Assembly (NCBI GenBank): GCA_947500545.1
Contig: CANMSO010000002.1
Span: forward strand, 372,001-436,000
DNA from: an uncultured Aquimarina sp.
Lineage (GTDB): Bacteria > Bacteroidota > Bacteroidia > Flavobacteriales > Flavobacteriaceae
Length of the DNA: 64,000 bases
Direction: 5' to 3'
Shown piece by piece: positions 45,415-56,600 of this stretch (its first letter is position 1; the number at the start of each line of letters is the position of its first letter). The position numbers and the translations under genes are program-made. The notes beneath the pieces were generated by a model. It made no database searches. It saw only the letters and a program-made list of their open reading frames with translations, and was not told the origin of the DNA.

Positions 45415-48400
45415 ATGAAGAAACCATCAAAAATATCACATCCCTTAATAAATAGAACAGGGACGAGCCAAAGAACCAGAGTTATTGAAGCGTTAAAATC
45501 AGATTCAGCTCCAATAGATGGTAAAACTTTGGCAGATAGGTTATATATAATAAGTAGATATGCACAACAAATTAATTATTATGAATATATAAAAAATGGG
45601 TCCGAAGGAGAATACCAAGATATTGATAACTGGAACTCTTTTTTCAAAAATAATTTGGCTTTTCAACTAGCAGTTTTAAGTAAAACATCGATCAATGATA
45701 TAGAAAACGAATACAAGGTTTTGCATCAAGAATTAAAAAACAATCCATCAAAGCAAGCAATAGAATCTCTTTTGTTTTTTGTTCTGAATAAAATTATTCA
45801 ACCTACCCAGATTTTATTTACCAAAGTAGAACAAGGAAAAAATAGTTTTACAACACCACTTCTGGGTATTATCAAATCGTCATTTGTAGAACCTCTTAGA
45901 ACTTTTGTGCCTATTTATAATGCAGCGGTTACATTTTTATGCGTTTCAAAAAGGGATTTTAAAGACTTTTTGATGCCTCCCTGGCAATTAAAACCAGGTG
46001 AGATTTATAAGCTAGATACCATTATACAACAATCAAAAAAAGGCAAAGAGGAGGCAATTGTTAAAATAGGCGAAATCCTTACCTCTTTGGTTGATCAATT
46101 GTTGATTGGTTTTGGCGATATAGTTGAGATAGCCGATGATTTTATTGAAGAAGCTTTACATCCTTTAGAAGCTTCTTTACAAAAAAAACACGAACCACAT
46201 TTAGGGTTATTATTTGCTTTTTTAGAATTATTTAAAAATCTGAAAGGAAATATTAATGACTTAGGAAAAAAACATCTGGATTTTTTCTATCAGCACGTTT
46301 TAAAAATAGCACCCAAAGATGCTGTACCCGATCAAGCACATATTGTTTTTGAAATTGCTAAACATTTAGATCAATATCTCTTAAAAGAAAATTTATTATT
46401 AAAGAATGGTAAGGATGCTAATAATGAGGATATCCAATTTGGATTGGATCAGGAAATAGTATTGGATAAAGCTCAGATAACAGACTTACGCACTCTATCT
46501 AAGAATACGGTACTAGGGAATACATATATTGAAGGGGTTTATATAGCGCCTATAGCCAATTCTGCAGACGGAATGGGGAAAAAATTTGAAAAAGATCAAA
46601 CCCCAAATTGGCCAACATTAGGTTCAAAGTATAGTAAACTTCTTAAGGAAGAGACTATAACAGAAGATGAAGAACAAGATCAAACGCAGGAGTGTTCTGA
46701 AGAAGAAGATGAAAGAAAAAATCACCCAAATGGGCGCTTGGGGTTTGTACTGGTCTCTCCTGTCTTATTACTACAAGAAGGAAAGAGAACCATTAATATA
46801 TCGTTAGAATGTATCTCTGATACCAATTTCATTGATAAGTTAGACACTATTTATGTTGTAAAAGCAGTATACGGAATAGGGGAAAATATTTTTGGAGCGT
46901 TTGATACGCTAATAGATGGGCTTACCACTGATACCGTAGAATATGGGTATTCAGAATTAGCCAAAAAAAGTTTTAAGGAATTAATAGATAAAAAGAAGAA
47001 TAACAGGATTTATAGAAGTGATGTAGAGGAGTTTTTGATCACAAAAGCCGCCGAAGATCCTGATAAAGATATTTTTGAAGAAACTGTTAAAGACGATATA
47101 AGAGATCTATTTATTGACACCCCCGATGTTAATGTTATTAATACTTCTTTGTTCAAGTTTTGGTTTAGTGGCGAGAAAGAATGGCTACAGCCTAATGAAG
47201 AAGATATTACAATCTTTATCTCCTCATCACCAGGAACATTTAGTTTCGAAATTCAAATAGACCTGGCTTTAGATTTTCCTTCAATAACATTTTTTAACGA
47301 GGAGGCATTAAAAGAAAAATTAGATCTGAAAGAACCTCTTCCCGTTTTAAAGGTCGAACTAAACGAAAAACTTAAAATCCCGGCAGGATCTGACGGTAAA
47401 GACCCTAGTAATTGCGCTCTCAAGGGAGACCCTAAAACTCAAGAATCAGAAGATATTTCACCGTATCACTTTTTAGAAAAACTTCAATTAGATAAAACGC
47501 ATATCGATGTTCATGTTTGTGGGGTCAAAAATTTAATAGTTCAAAATGATGAAAGCCTATTAGATATAAAAAGCCAAATTTTCCCTTTTGGTTTACGTCC
47601 CGAAGTTTCTGGTTTTGATCCCATGAATCAACTAGAATTAGTACAAGTTGAAGGAGATTCATTGTTAGGCCCTAGTTTTTACATTGGTAGTAAAGAAGTG
47701 CTATTTAAAAAATGGGGAGCGGTTAGGGTAAATATAGAATGGAAAGATAAACCAGATAGTTTTAACGACCATTACAAGGCGTACCTTAAAAGAAAAAGCG
47801 ATCCTCCACCATATCCCGCACCTGGGGATAATGAGCCACCTATAGAGACCGAATTAGAAGATCTTGGGCTTAATGAAGAGGAGTTTGAATTAAAAATAGA
47901 TAAGCTGAAGGATGGAAGTTGGATTAGCTTAGAACAAGAAAAACAGTTGTTTAGTAAAACCGATGATGATTTTGGAAAACTAGCTTGCGAAACTGCAATG
48001 CATGGCTGGGAGATCCAAAATAATGAAATGAATAGGTTTATAGACTTTGATGAGCCGCTAGAGCTGTTTAAAAATTCTCGAAATGGATTTTTAAGATTCA
48101 CAATGGCGAAGCAGGATTTTTTGCATAGAGAGTATCCCTTTGTGTTGGCAAGACAAATGCTGGCTTACGCGCTTTCTGCTTCTGCAGAAGAAGATACTAA
48201 ACTTACAGATGCCATTTATGTAAAATCTAATAAAACAGTAATACAGGCTAGTACAGATCTTTCTGTAAATACAGAGGTACAAGCTGAAATTACAGATGCA
48301 GTAGGGATCGCACAAACTTTGAGAGATAATTTAGGATTCCTAGCCACTTTTATTACTGATAATAAACCTACGATAGATACTATAATTAGTAATATTGAAG

Positions 48401-50652
48401 GTGTAATAAGTTCGGCAGCGACTTATATGACACAACAATTTCCTCCATTTCAATCGGCGCTGGAAGATTTCCTTGATACTGAATTACCTGGTCCAGATTC
48501 CTTTACATTATCGGTATTTGTAACAAAATTATTTGAAATAAAGGGTGATATCGAGGGGCTTAATAATAGTTTTGAAATTCAAGATTTTATTACCAATACG
48601 TTTGGCCCTTTTATCCAGAATCTGCTTACGATATTAAAAAAACCAGACGATCCAACAGATCCAAACGGATTAGAAGGTTTTATAGAAATAGTCTTAGATG
48701 TCGTTAATGATGATAGCCTTACTCCTGAAGCTAAATTGGGGATAATACAACAACCATTAGATGATATTCAAACCGGTATAGGAGATCTCATTGCACTTAT
48801 AGAAACTAATAATGACCCTGTTGTTGCTGTTGGTCTTCTGGCAAAACTAAATGCCTTACAAGTCATAGTGGGCGATATAAGTAGTTATATAACAGGTAAC
48901 TTTACTACAGTACTTGATAATTTGAGATCATTGGTTGAAGATTTAGACAATAAAATGAATGATCCGGATGATGGTCTGGTTAAAACTTTTCAAGATATAA
49001 GTGGGGAGCTGATTGCGTTTAATACGCAATTAGCGGGATTCGTAGGATCTACAGAAATTGGCGGTTCTTTAATTTTTGAATTTGACAATTTTATTGAAGG
49101 TATTTTACGCAGAGTAGTTGATACAGATGAAGATGGAGATTTGACAGATTTAGCAGATTCAGTTTTAGAGGCTTTAACAGCTTTGGATGAACTTTTTAGT
49201 ACGTCTAATATTCTAGGTTTTCTAAATGATGATGCGCTACAAGCTCTTATTCCTAGTGAACCTTGGACCCCAGTTATTAAAAACCTCTTTATAGATTATT
49301 CAGCGACCGCAGGAAAAGAAGATATGGATATTATACACTTATATCCTTTCGAGAATACTTCTAAAAACAAGGATATAAATAATACAACTCTTTTTCCGGT
49401 AATAGATGATAATGGAACACTATTTATCGGAATAGAAAATTTAACTCCAGGAGGAAATCTATCCATCCTATTTCAGTTAGCAGAAGCGACTGCAAATTCA
49501 GAATTGACTAGAGCAGTAATCGAATGGCAGTATTTAAGCGAGAATGAATGGGAGGACCTATTACCCGATTTTAATATCATTTCTGATGGGACTGACGGGT
49601 TAACCGTCTCTGGGATAGCATCTATAGCAATACCAGATGATATTAATAAAACAGGCAACACTTTAATGCCAGATCACTTATACTGGATTAAAATCTCAAC
49701 CAAAGACAGCGCAATGGCGGTTGCAGAAACTATTGGTATTCATACCCAGGCTGTCAGGGCATCAGCAAGACTTAGTGAATTAAATGACAAAACAAGATTA
49801 AATGAAGGGTTAGAAGCAGGTAGTGTTAGTAAATTATCAGAAGGGGATTTTAGTGTAAAAAAAGTACAACAGTTATACCCAACCTTTGAAGGCAGACAAC
49901 CCGAAGGAGAAGGACATTTTTATGTACGTGTAAGTGAACACCTTAAACATAAAGGGAGAGCATTAATGCTTAATGATTATGAAAAAATTGTTTTAGAAGG
50001 CTTTCCAAAAATATACAAAGCGAAGTGTATTAGTCATACCATGGGGCTTTCTGCGATTGAATATGAGCGTGACTTAGAAATCGCTCCGGGATATGCTGTA
50101 ATCACAGTAATACCTGATTTGACCAAGCTTTTATCAGGTAATCAACTCGAGCCGAAGGCTCCTGTAAGTCTCTTGGAAAAAATAGGGGATCATCTTCGCA
50201 AAAAAATATCTCCTTTTGCAAGAATTAAAGTCATGAATCCAAGGTACGAAAAGGTAGATGTTGATATCACTGTAAGATTATATCGCGGTAAGTCCAAAAA
50301 CTTTTATAAAAAACAACTAAGAGAAGATATCACCAATTTGCTTGCTCCTTGGTTTTTAGGAGATTCAGAAAAAATTGCTTTCGGAATGCCGGTTTTGTTT
50401 TCTGATGTTGTAGGCTTTGTAGAACAATTGGATTATATAGACTTTATCACAAATTTAAAATTAAGCGGAGAAGGATATCAGGAAGGGGCAGAGATTAAGC
50501 CATTGACTGCAAGGTCTATTTTGACTGCTGGTTTTATCTGTGTGAGAATTGATCAAGAAGAGTGTCCCGATACAGATACAGACACTGATACGGGTAATAC
50601 CTTTTCTTTAGAAACAACAGCAACTAATAATGAATCATCTGAATTAAGTTGA
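45415..50652 (+). CDS. Giant eCIS baseplate protein, baseplate J-like C-terminus (Afp11-like)
   Basis: The 1745-aa baseplate wedge protein is much longer than the classical Afp11/Pvc11. Its C-terminal part (about 1495-1715: EHLKHKGRALMLNDYEKIVL, MNPRYEKVDVDITVRLYRGK, FLGDSEKIAFGMPVLFSDVV) fits the gp6/gp47 baseplate J core. The N-terminal 300 residues are helical (INYYEYIKNGSEGEYQD, FKNNLAFQLAVLSKTSINDI). The middle (about 500-1300) contains large insertions, including a long helical stretch near 960-1330 (DAVGIAQTLRDNLGFLATFI, NSFEIQDFITNTFGPFIQNL). An Asp/Thr repeat (DTDTDTDTG) precedes the end. Such extensions form an outer cage in AlgoCIS; a similar role here is inferred. Confidence 0.85.
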   Translation: MKKPSKISHPLINRTGTSQRTRVIEALKSDSAPIDGKTLADRLYIISRYAQQINYYEYIKNGSEGEYQDIDNWNSFFKNNLAFQLAVLSKTSINDIENEYKVLHQELKNNPSKQAIESLLFFVLNKIIQPTQILFTKVEQGKNSFTTPLLGIIKSSFVEPLRTFVPIYNAAVTFLCVSKRDFKDFLMPPWQLKPGEIYKLDTIIQQSKKGKEEAIVKIGEILTSLVDQLLIGFGDIVEIADDFIEEALHPLEASLQKKHEPHLGLLFAFLELFKNLKGNINDLGKKHLDFFYQHVLKIAPKDAVPDQAHIVFEIAKHLDQYLLKENLLLKNGKDANNEDIQFGLDQEIVLDKAQITDLRTLSKNTVLGNTYIEGVYIAPIANSADGMGKKFEKDQTPNWPTLGSKYSKLLKEETITEDEEQDQTQECSEEEDERKNHPNGRLGFVLVSPVLLLQEGKRTINISLECISDTNFIDKLDTIYVVKAVYGIGENIFGAFDTLIDGLTTDTVEYGYSELAKKSFKELIDKKKNNRIYRSDVEEFLITKAAEDPDKDIFEETVKDDIRDLFIDTPDVNVINTSLFKFWFSGEKEWLQPNEEDITIFISSSPGTFSFEIQIDLALDFPSITFFNEEALKEKLDLKEPLPVLKVELNEKLKIPAGSDGKDPSNCALKGDPKTQESEDISPYHFLEKLQLDKTHIDVHVCGVKNLIVQNDESLLDIKSQIFPFGLRPEVSGFDPMNQLELVQVEGDSLLGPSFYIGSKEVLFKKWGAVRVNIEWKDKPDSFNDHYKAYLKRKSDPPPYPAPGDNEPPIETELEDLGLNEEEFELKIDKLKDGSWISLEQEKQLFSKTDDDFGKLACETAMHGWEIQNNEMNRFIDFDEPLELFKNSRNGFLRFTMAKQDFLHREYPFVLARQMLAYALSASAEEDTKLTDAIYVKSNKTVIQASTDLSVNTEVQAEITDAVGIAQTLRDNLGFLATFITDNKPTIDTIISNIEGVISSAATYMTQQFPPFQSALEDFLDTELPGPDSFTLSVFVTKLFEIKGDIEGLNNSFEIQDFITNTFGPFIQNLLTILKKPDDPTDPNGLEGFIEIVLDVVNDDSLTPEAKLGIIQQPLDDIQTGIGDLIALIETNNDPVVAVGLLAKLNALQVIVGDISSYITGNFTTVLDNLRSLVEDLDNKMNDPDDGLVKTFQDISGELIAFNTQLAGFVGSTEIGGSLIFEFDNFIEGILRRVVDTDEDGDLTDLADSVLEALTALDELFSTSNILGFLNDDALQALIPSEPWTPVIKNLFIDYSATAGKEDMDIIHLYPFENTSKNKDINNTTLFPVIDDNGTLFIGIENLTPGGNLSILFQLAEATANSELTRAVIEWQYLSENEWEDLLPDFNIISDGTDGLTVSGIASIAIPDDINKTGNTLMPDHLYWIKISTKDSAMAVAETIGIHTQAVRASARLSELNDKTRLNEGLEAGSVSKLSEGDFSVKKVQQLYPTFEGRQPEGEGHFYVRVSEHLKHKGRALMLNDYEKIVLEGFPKIYKAKCISHTMGLSAIEYERDLEIAPGYAVITVIPDLTKLLSGNQLEPKAPVSLLEKIGDHLRKKISPFARIKVMNPRYEKVDVDITVRLYRGKSKNFYKKQLREDITNLLAPWFLGDSEKIAFGMPVLFSDVVGFVEQLDYIDFITNLKLSGEGYQEGAEIKPLTARSILTAGFICVRIDQEECPDTDTDTDTGNTFSLETTATNNESSELS

Positions 50653-50653
50653 T

Positions 50654-53600
50654 ATGGCAGAAATTATGAACGATAGTGATAGTATATCTGTTATTAAGCA
50701 AAATGATCCGGATATTCCGGAATATTTAGATTTTGAAATATTAAGAAGAGAAGGTTTAGAGCATATCGGAAACCTTTCTGGTAAGATATGGACAGATCAT
50801 AATGTACACGATCCTGGGATTACTATTTTGGAGGTATTGGTATATGCTTTGATGGATCTGGGGTATAAAACAAATCTTCCATTTCAAGATCTTATAACAC
50901 CTCAAAATAATACAAACGAAGAAGATAATTTTCTTACTCCGCTTGAAGCATTAACCATTAACCCTGTAACAATAACCGATTATAGGAAACTGCTTTTAGA
51001 AGTTAAAGGAGTGCGAAATGCTTGGTTAGAGCCCGCTCAGGAACAAGGCTTACTCCTCGATTCTCAGAGCCAAAAGTTATTTTGCGGGGGGATATTTGGT
51101 GAAAGAGGTAATGCCAATACCGAAAAAAGGAGATATGGTTATCAAGAAATTGATTTAAACGGACTTTATCAAGTATATATTGAAGAGGATAGCGAAGTTG
51201 TTAATGCCAACCTCGAAGACGATGTTCTCTCTATACTAGCTGAGCATAGAAACTTGTGCGAAGACTTTGTGGGAATTAAAACTCTTACACCTTATGAAAT
51301 AGGTGTTTGTGTAGAGGCCGAACTGCATACTGGTGTTAATACAGAAAAAGTATATGTAGAGATTTTTGAAACTATCAAAAATTACATCCAACCAAAGATC
51401 AAATATTATACACTTGAAGAACTACTGGATAAAGGAAAAGCGATAGATGATATTTTCGCAGGAAGACCTTACAGGAAGGAAAGCTTTGGTTTTATAGATA
51501 CAGAAGAACTGGAAAGCTTTGATAAACGTGAAAAAATCTATCTTTCAGATTTATATGATGTGATTTTGAGTATAGAGGGGGTTAGGAAAATAAAAAACAT
51601 TCATATCAAAAAAGGAATCGGTAATTCTAATAATTCTCAGGACTGGGAACATACAATCCCCGAAGATAATGTTCCTGTTTTTTCAACAGAGAAAACCTGT
51701 ATTGATCTCTATAATTCTCAGGGAGTATTAACAATAGATAAACCAAGGATACACAGAACCTTTTTCACAGCAAAACAATTTACAATGCCTGCTGATAGCC
51801 TGGATGCTCAATTGCAATCTGGTAATTATAGAGAAGATTTAGAGGAGTATTATTCTATTCAGAATGACTTTCCTGTAGTATATGGAATAGGAGAGGATGG
51901 TTTGCCTGATAGATCTTCTTTACTGCGTAAAACTCAAGCATTGCAGCTAAAGGGGTATCTCATGTTTTATGATCAAATATTGGCTAACTATACGTCACAA
52001 CTTGCTCATATAAGATCTCTATTTTCATTAAAACCCGAGGACGAAAGAACTATAGAAGAAAAACGAACATATTTCACTCAAATACCAGAATCTGTACCCG
52101 GTCTAGATGACCTTTTAAGATTCTATGGTCAAAACGAATCAATGTCTGGGACTTCTTTACTTGCTGTTCCGGTTGCAAATAATATGCAATGGAGTAATGC
52201 CTTAAAAAAATTGCAGAATAACGCTGGCGCTGAACTTACTATTGGAAATTATTGTAATGATAAGGTAAGGTTAATAGATGTATTTAGTTTTTCCTCTACA
52301 GGAATTAGAGCTATTTATATCAATCAACTTATTGATTCCTTCTCGAATGAAAATTATACAATAGAAATTATAAAAGACAGACGAGGGTACTTTTTTGTCA
52401 TACAGGCAAGTCTTCCTAATGATATACTGTTAGTTGGGATAAAGCGCTACACAACCATGAGTGAAGCTAGAAAAGAAGCTAAAAATTTAGCTTTCATAGC
52501 TACTATGAGCCAAAGCTATTCTCAAATCACAAATTCCTCTGATACAGAATTGCCAGATCAACATTTTTTTGATATTACCCATAGTCCATTATCATATATT
52601 GATTTAATACAAGGACTTACAGAAGATAAGAATGAGTATGTAATACGACGTAAGCAGCTTCTGGATCATTTGCTAGCTAGGTTTGGAGAAGAGTTTACCG
52701 ATTACACCATACTTCAATTTCAAAACCAGGTTGATACAGAAAAATTTAAGGAAGATGAGATTGATAAGCAATCTAAGTATGTAAGTAAGTTTGCAGAAGT
52801 TAGTAGAAACAGAGGTAAGGCTTTCAATTATTTAGAACCTTCTTGGAACACTCCAAATGTTTCTGGTCTTGAAAAAAGATTGGTGTTATTATCTGGTATG
52901 GACAATTACGAACGTCGAAACCTATGTAATTTTGAAGTCACACCTAGCTTCCGGATATTGCTCAGAGATTGGTCAGGAAATGCCCTTTTTAGAAGTAATA
53001 CTGGGTATGAAACTAAAGAAGAACTTTATAACGTTGCAAGAAAAATAATTCCTCAATTACGTAATCCAGAAAAATATAGATTGCTACAGAAAAGCATGAA
53101 TGGTTTCGATACCGAAGTGATACGTAGGATTTTTTCTGAAAAACCTGGAGAGGATAACATTATCATTACTAAGTACTATTATTACCAGCAGCTAAAAAAA
53201 GTCGAAGGTGAAGTCGCTGTTGTAAGTAAGAGTCAGAAGATGAGATCTGAAAAAATGGGTATTGAAAAAAGAGAGGACTTCATAACTACTATTAATGAAC
53301 AAACATTGGTAGCTCCCCTTCAGGAAAAAAATGAATATCGCTTACTGCCGCTAAGTATTCATAATTGCTACTTAAATGTAAATGCATTACCCTGCGATAT
53401 AGAAACATTGATTACCTGGAAATGGCACCTTCAGGAAAAGGGTGTGAAAGAAAAAAAATCAAGTGACCTCGTTTTCGATACCGATAATCAGGCATGGGAA
53501 CATATGGTTAAAGAAAATAGGTTAGATAATTACCTAACAACACATGATGTTGCCCATAAGTGGAAACTTCGTCTAAATGACGATATTTCAATAGAAGGTC

Positions 53601-56600
53601 TGGATTGTTATCCAGATGCGTACAAAAGTGTCGCTGCATGGAGACAAGCAAAAATGTTGGGAAATTCAGAAAAGAATTTTAGCGTAGAAAATAAAGGCGA
53701 ATCGATTATCATAAGTCTTAAAAATGAAAAGGGAAATGTAATCGCAGTATCTAATGAGTTTGATTCAGGAAAAAATGATGTAAAAACTGTTCTGGAAAAT
53801 TGTGTGTCGCTTTTTGGTAATAGAAATACAAAACCTGATTATATTAATGAAAATAGAAAATATGGGTTCCAGATTTTAGGAAAAGATAATACCCCGGTTT
53901 TTGTAAGTTATTGTGTTTATGATTCAGAAAAAGAAGCACTGCAACAAATAGATACTGTTTTTAAATTAGGAGAGAATAAGAAGAGTTATTTACTGTCAGG
54001 TGACCAGGGTAATCCAGAGTATAACTTTATACTTCGCGATAAATATGAGTCGTTTTTGGCTTTACCGCCTGATCATTTTGAAACTGCTACAGATCGGACT
54101 AAAGCATTAAATGCTATGATGCGTTATTTCAAGAATAGCGAACTTCCGGTTTACGTAAAAGAAGAACCACGCAGGTATGTTTGGTCACTTTTACGTGAAG
54201 GAAGAAAAGTATTAAATTCTACTTCTGAATTCTCTTCAAAATCAAAAGCTCAGGCAGACTTTGATAAAATTATTGCTCAGGAAGCTGTAAAAGAAAATAA
54301 TACAATTTGTAAGCCTTATCTATATGATTTCTCGGTAATACCAATGCCTGCTCAATATAAATTTGTATACGGCAACAGTGATGCACAAAACAAACTTGAC
54401 CCCGTTTTTTTAAGTACTAGTGCTTTTAGAACATATGATCAAGCTTCTGACGCTTATGAAGGTTTTATGAAGCAATTGCCGGGATTAAAACTTAAAGTTT
54501 CTCCTAAAAATGATCAGGACTTTGGCTTATATGCCTCTGATTCAAATACGCCAATTGCAGGTAGGTATTCAAAGGATAAACCATCATTAAGTAAGGCTCA
54601 AAATATAGTCAATTATATTTCCAAAGTTTATAACAATGACCTAAGTCCAAAGGAAAACTTTGTTAAACAAGGTATGATTGAAAATGAAAAAGGTCTCTAT
54701 GAGTGGAGATTTTTAAAGAAAAATACACCATTAGTTACAAGTCCGTATAGATGTGACAACGAGGCGTTGACAGAAAACTTTAAATCTATTGTATGTGATA
54801 TAACTCCACCCGTAAATTTAAAAGAGTGCCCTAAGAGGAGCGTAGTCATTTGCCCAGAGGGTGATCCCAATAAATACCATTATAAGATCGAGTTTAGCGA
54901 TGATCAGGGTAATGAATTTGCCTTAATTAGTTATAAGGGATACAATAGTGAACAAGAAGCAGAAGAAGCTTGGCAAAAAGAATGGCTCGATATAATCGAT
55001 ATAGCAACCAATCCTGAAGAATATAATAGTTCAGGAAAAATAAATATTGAAGAAACATATTTTGATCCAGAATCTAGATCTTGTGAAAAAGCATCTTTTA
55101 TTGCCGTAATCCCCAAAAGAATAAGGGACGAGGTAGAAGCTCAAGGAAAGGACCTAGAAGATTATTATACCAGATTGGCAGATATTTTTCCTATTTATAA
55201 AGTTGCAAATGATGACGAAAGTGATATTAAATATTCCTATAGAGTTGTAGTACCGCAAAGTGATTTGGTACCAAAAGAATGCGAAAACGAAGATATAACC
55301 AACCTTCATTTAGGAACCTTGCTTTGGCAGAGTGAAAATTACTATGATGATTCTCAGAAAGCGATTGACGCCTATCAATATTTTTACAGCTTGGCTGGGG
55401 TATCTAGTAATTGTAGGATATTTTGCGAAAAAGGTAAATTTTATATTGGAGTAATAGAAGTTCTTGCAGAAAGTTCTCGTGATTTCCAGGATGATAAACT
55501 AGCTTGGGATGACGATTACCTAACAAATGACAAAGACGATTGTGAAAACTGTGTTCCGGGAGGAGTTCGCGAATTTATTTATGCAGCAGAAGAGGACAAA
55601 AATTATGTACCCGTATATAATAATGATTGTTGGAGATTTAAGGTGGTTTCTCCTAGTTATTTTGTTGCAGATCATAGTTGTTATTATAATTCTAAAGCGC
55701 TTAGAGATCGTGAAATGAATAATTGGATCTCATGGTTACAAAATTTAGATTGGCATCAATACATAATCTGGCGCCCTATTGAGGGAGGAATTCCTCGTCG
55801 TGGGACTGAATTCTTCTCCAAGTTTGAATACAATATTTATTTAAGTCAAAGGCTGTGTGATTTAGTTTTCACCTGTAGAGACAATATCCTGAAATGCAAA
55901 GAAAGAGAAGAAGCACAAATTGTAGATGAGGTTCAAGCATCTCTGAAACAAAAATATCAGGATGATCATGCGATGTTGTCATTAATTGATAATCCAAAAG
56001 CCAAGTATAAAGATTTACAAGACTTAATAAAGTATTTTCCTGTTTATAAAACAGATCAAGGATATCGTTTTAGGCTTTATTTCCCTGATAATGATAATGA
56101 AACTACTCCAAATGGATTACAACCATGTGGCTGTGAAGAAGAAACAAATACCGAAAAATTTTGTAATGAACCGTACCCTTTTATAAGTAGTAATTACTAT
56201 AAATGTTGTGCCGAAGCTCTTAACGCTTTTATTGAATTTTGCGAAATAATAAGGAATGAATCATATACAGCTGAATGTACCTCTAAAACGGAGTATGGCC
56301 CTTATTCTTTTCAGATAATAAATAAAGAAAAAGAACTGGCATATCACCCACAGCAATATGAAACTTTTCAGGAGGTTAAAGATGTAATAGAAATTACAAA
56401 ATTAAATGTAAACGATGTTGGAATGCACCTACTTGAGCATATTCTTTTACGCCCAAAATCTTTTAGTGATTGTGGGTATGGTGATAACGATTATGGTGGA
56501 GAAGGAGAATACTATGGAGAAGGAAATTACAATATTACAAATTGTTTATTACCAGTATGTGCAGAGCCAGAATGTGAGATTAAATGGCGACCAGACCAGG

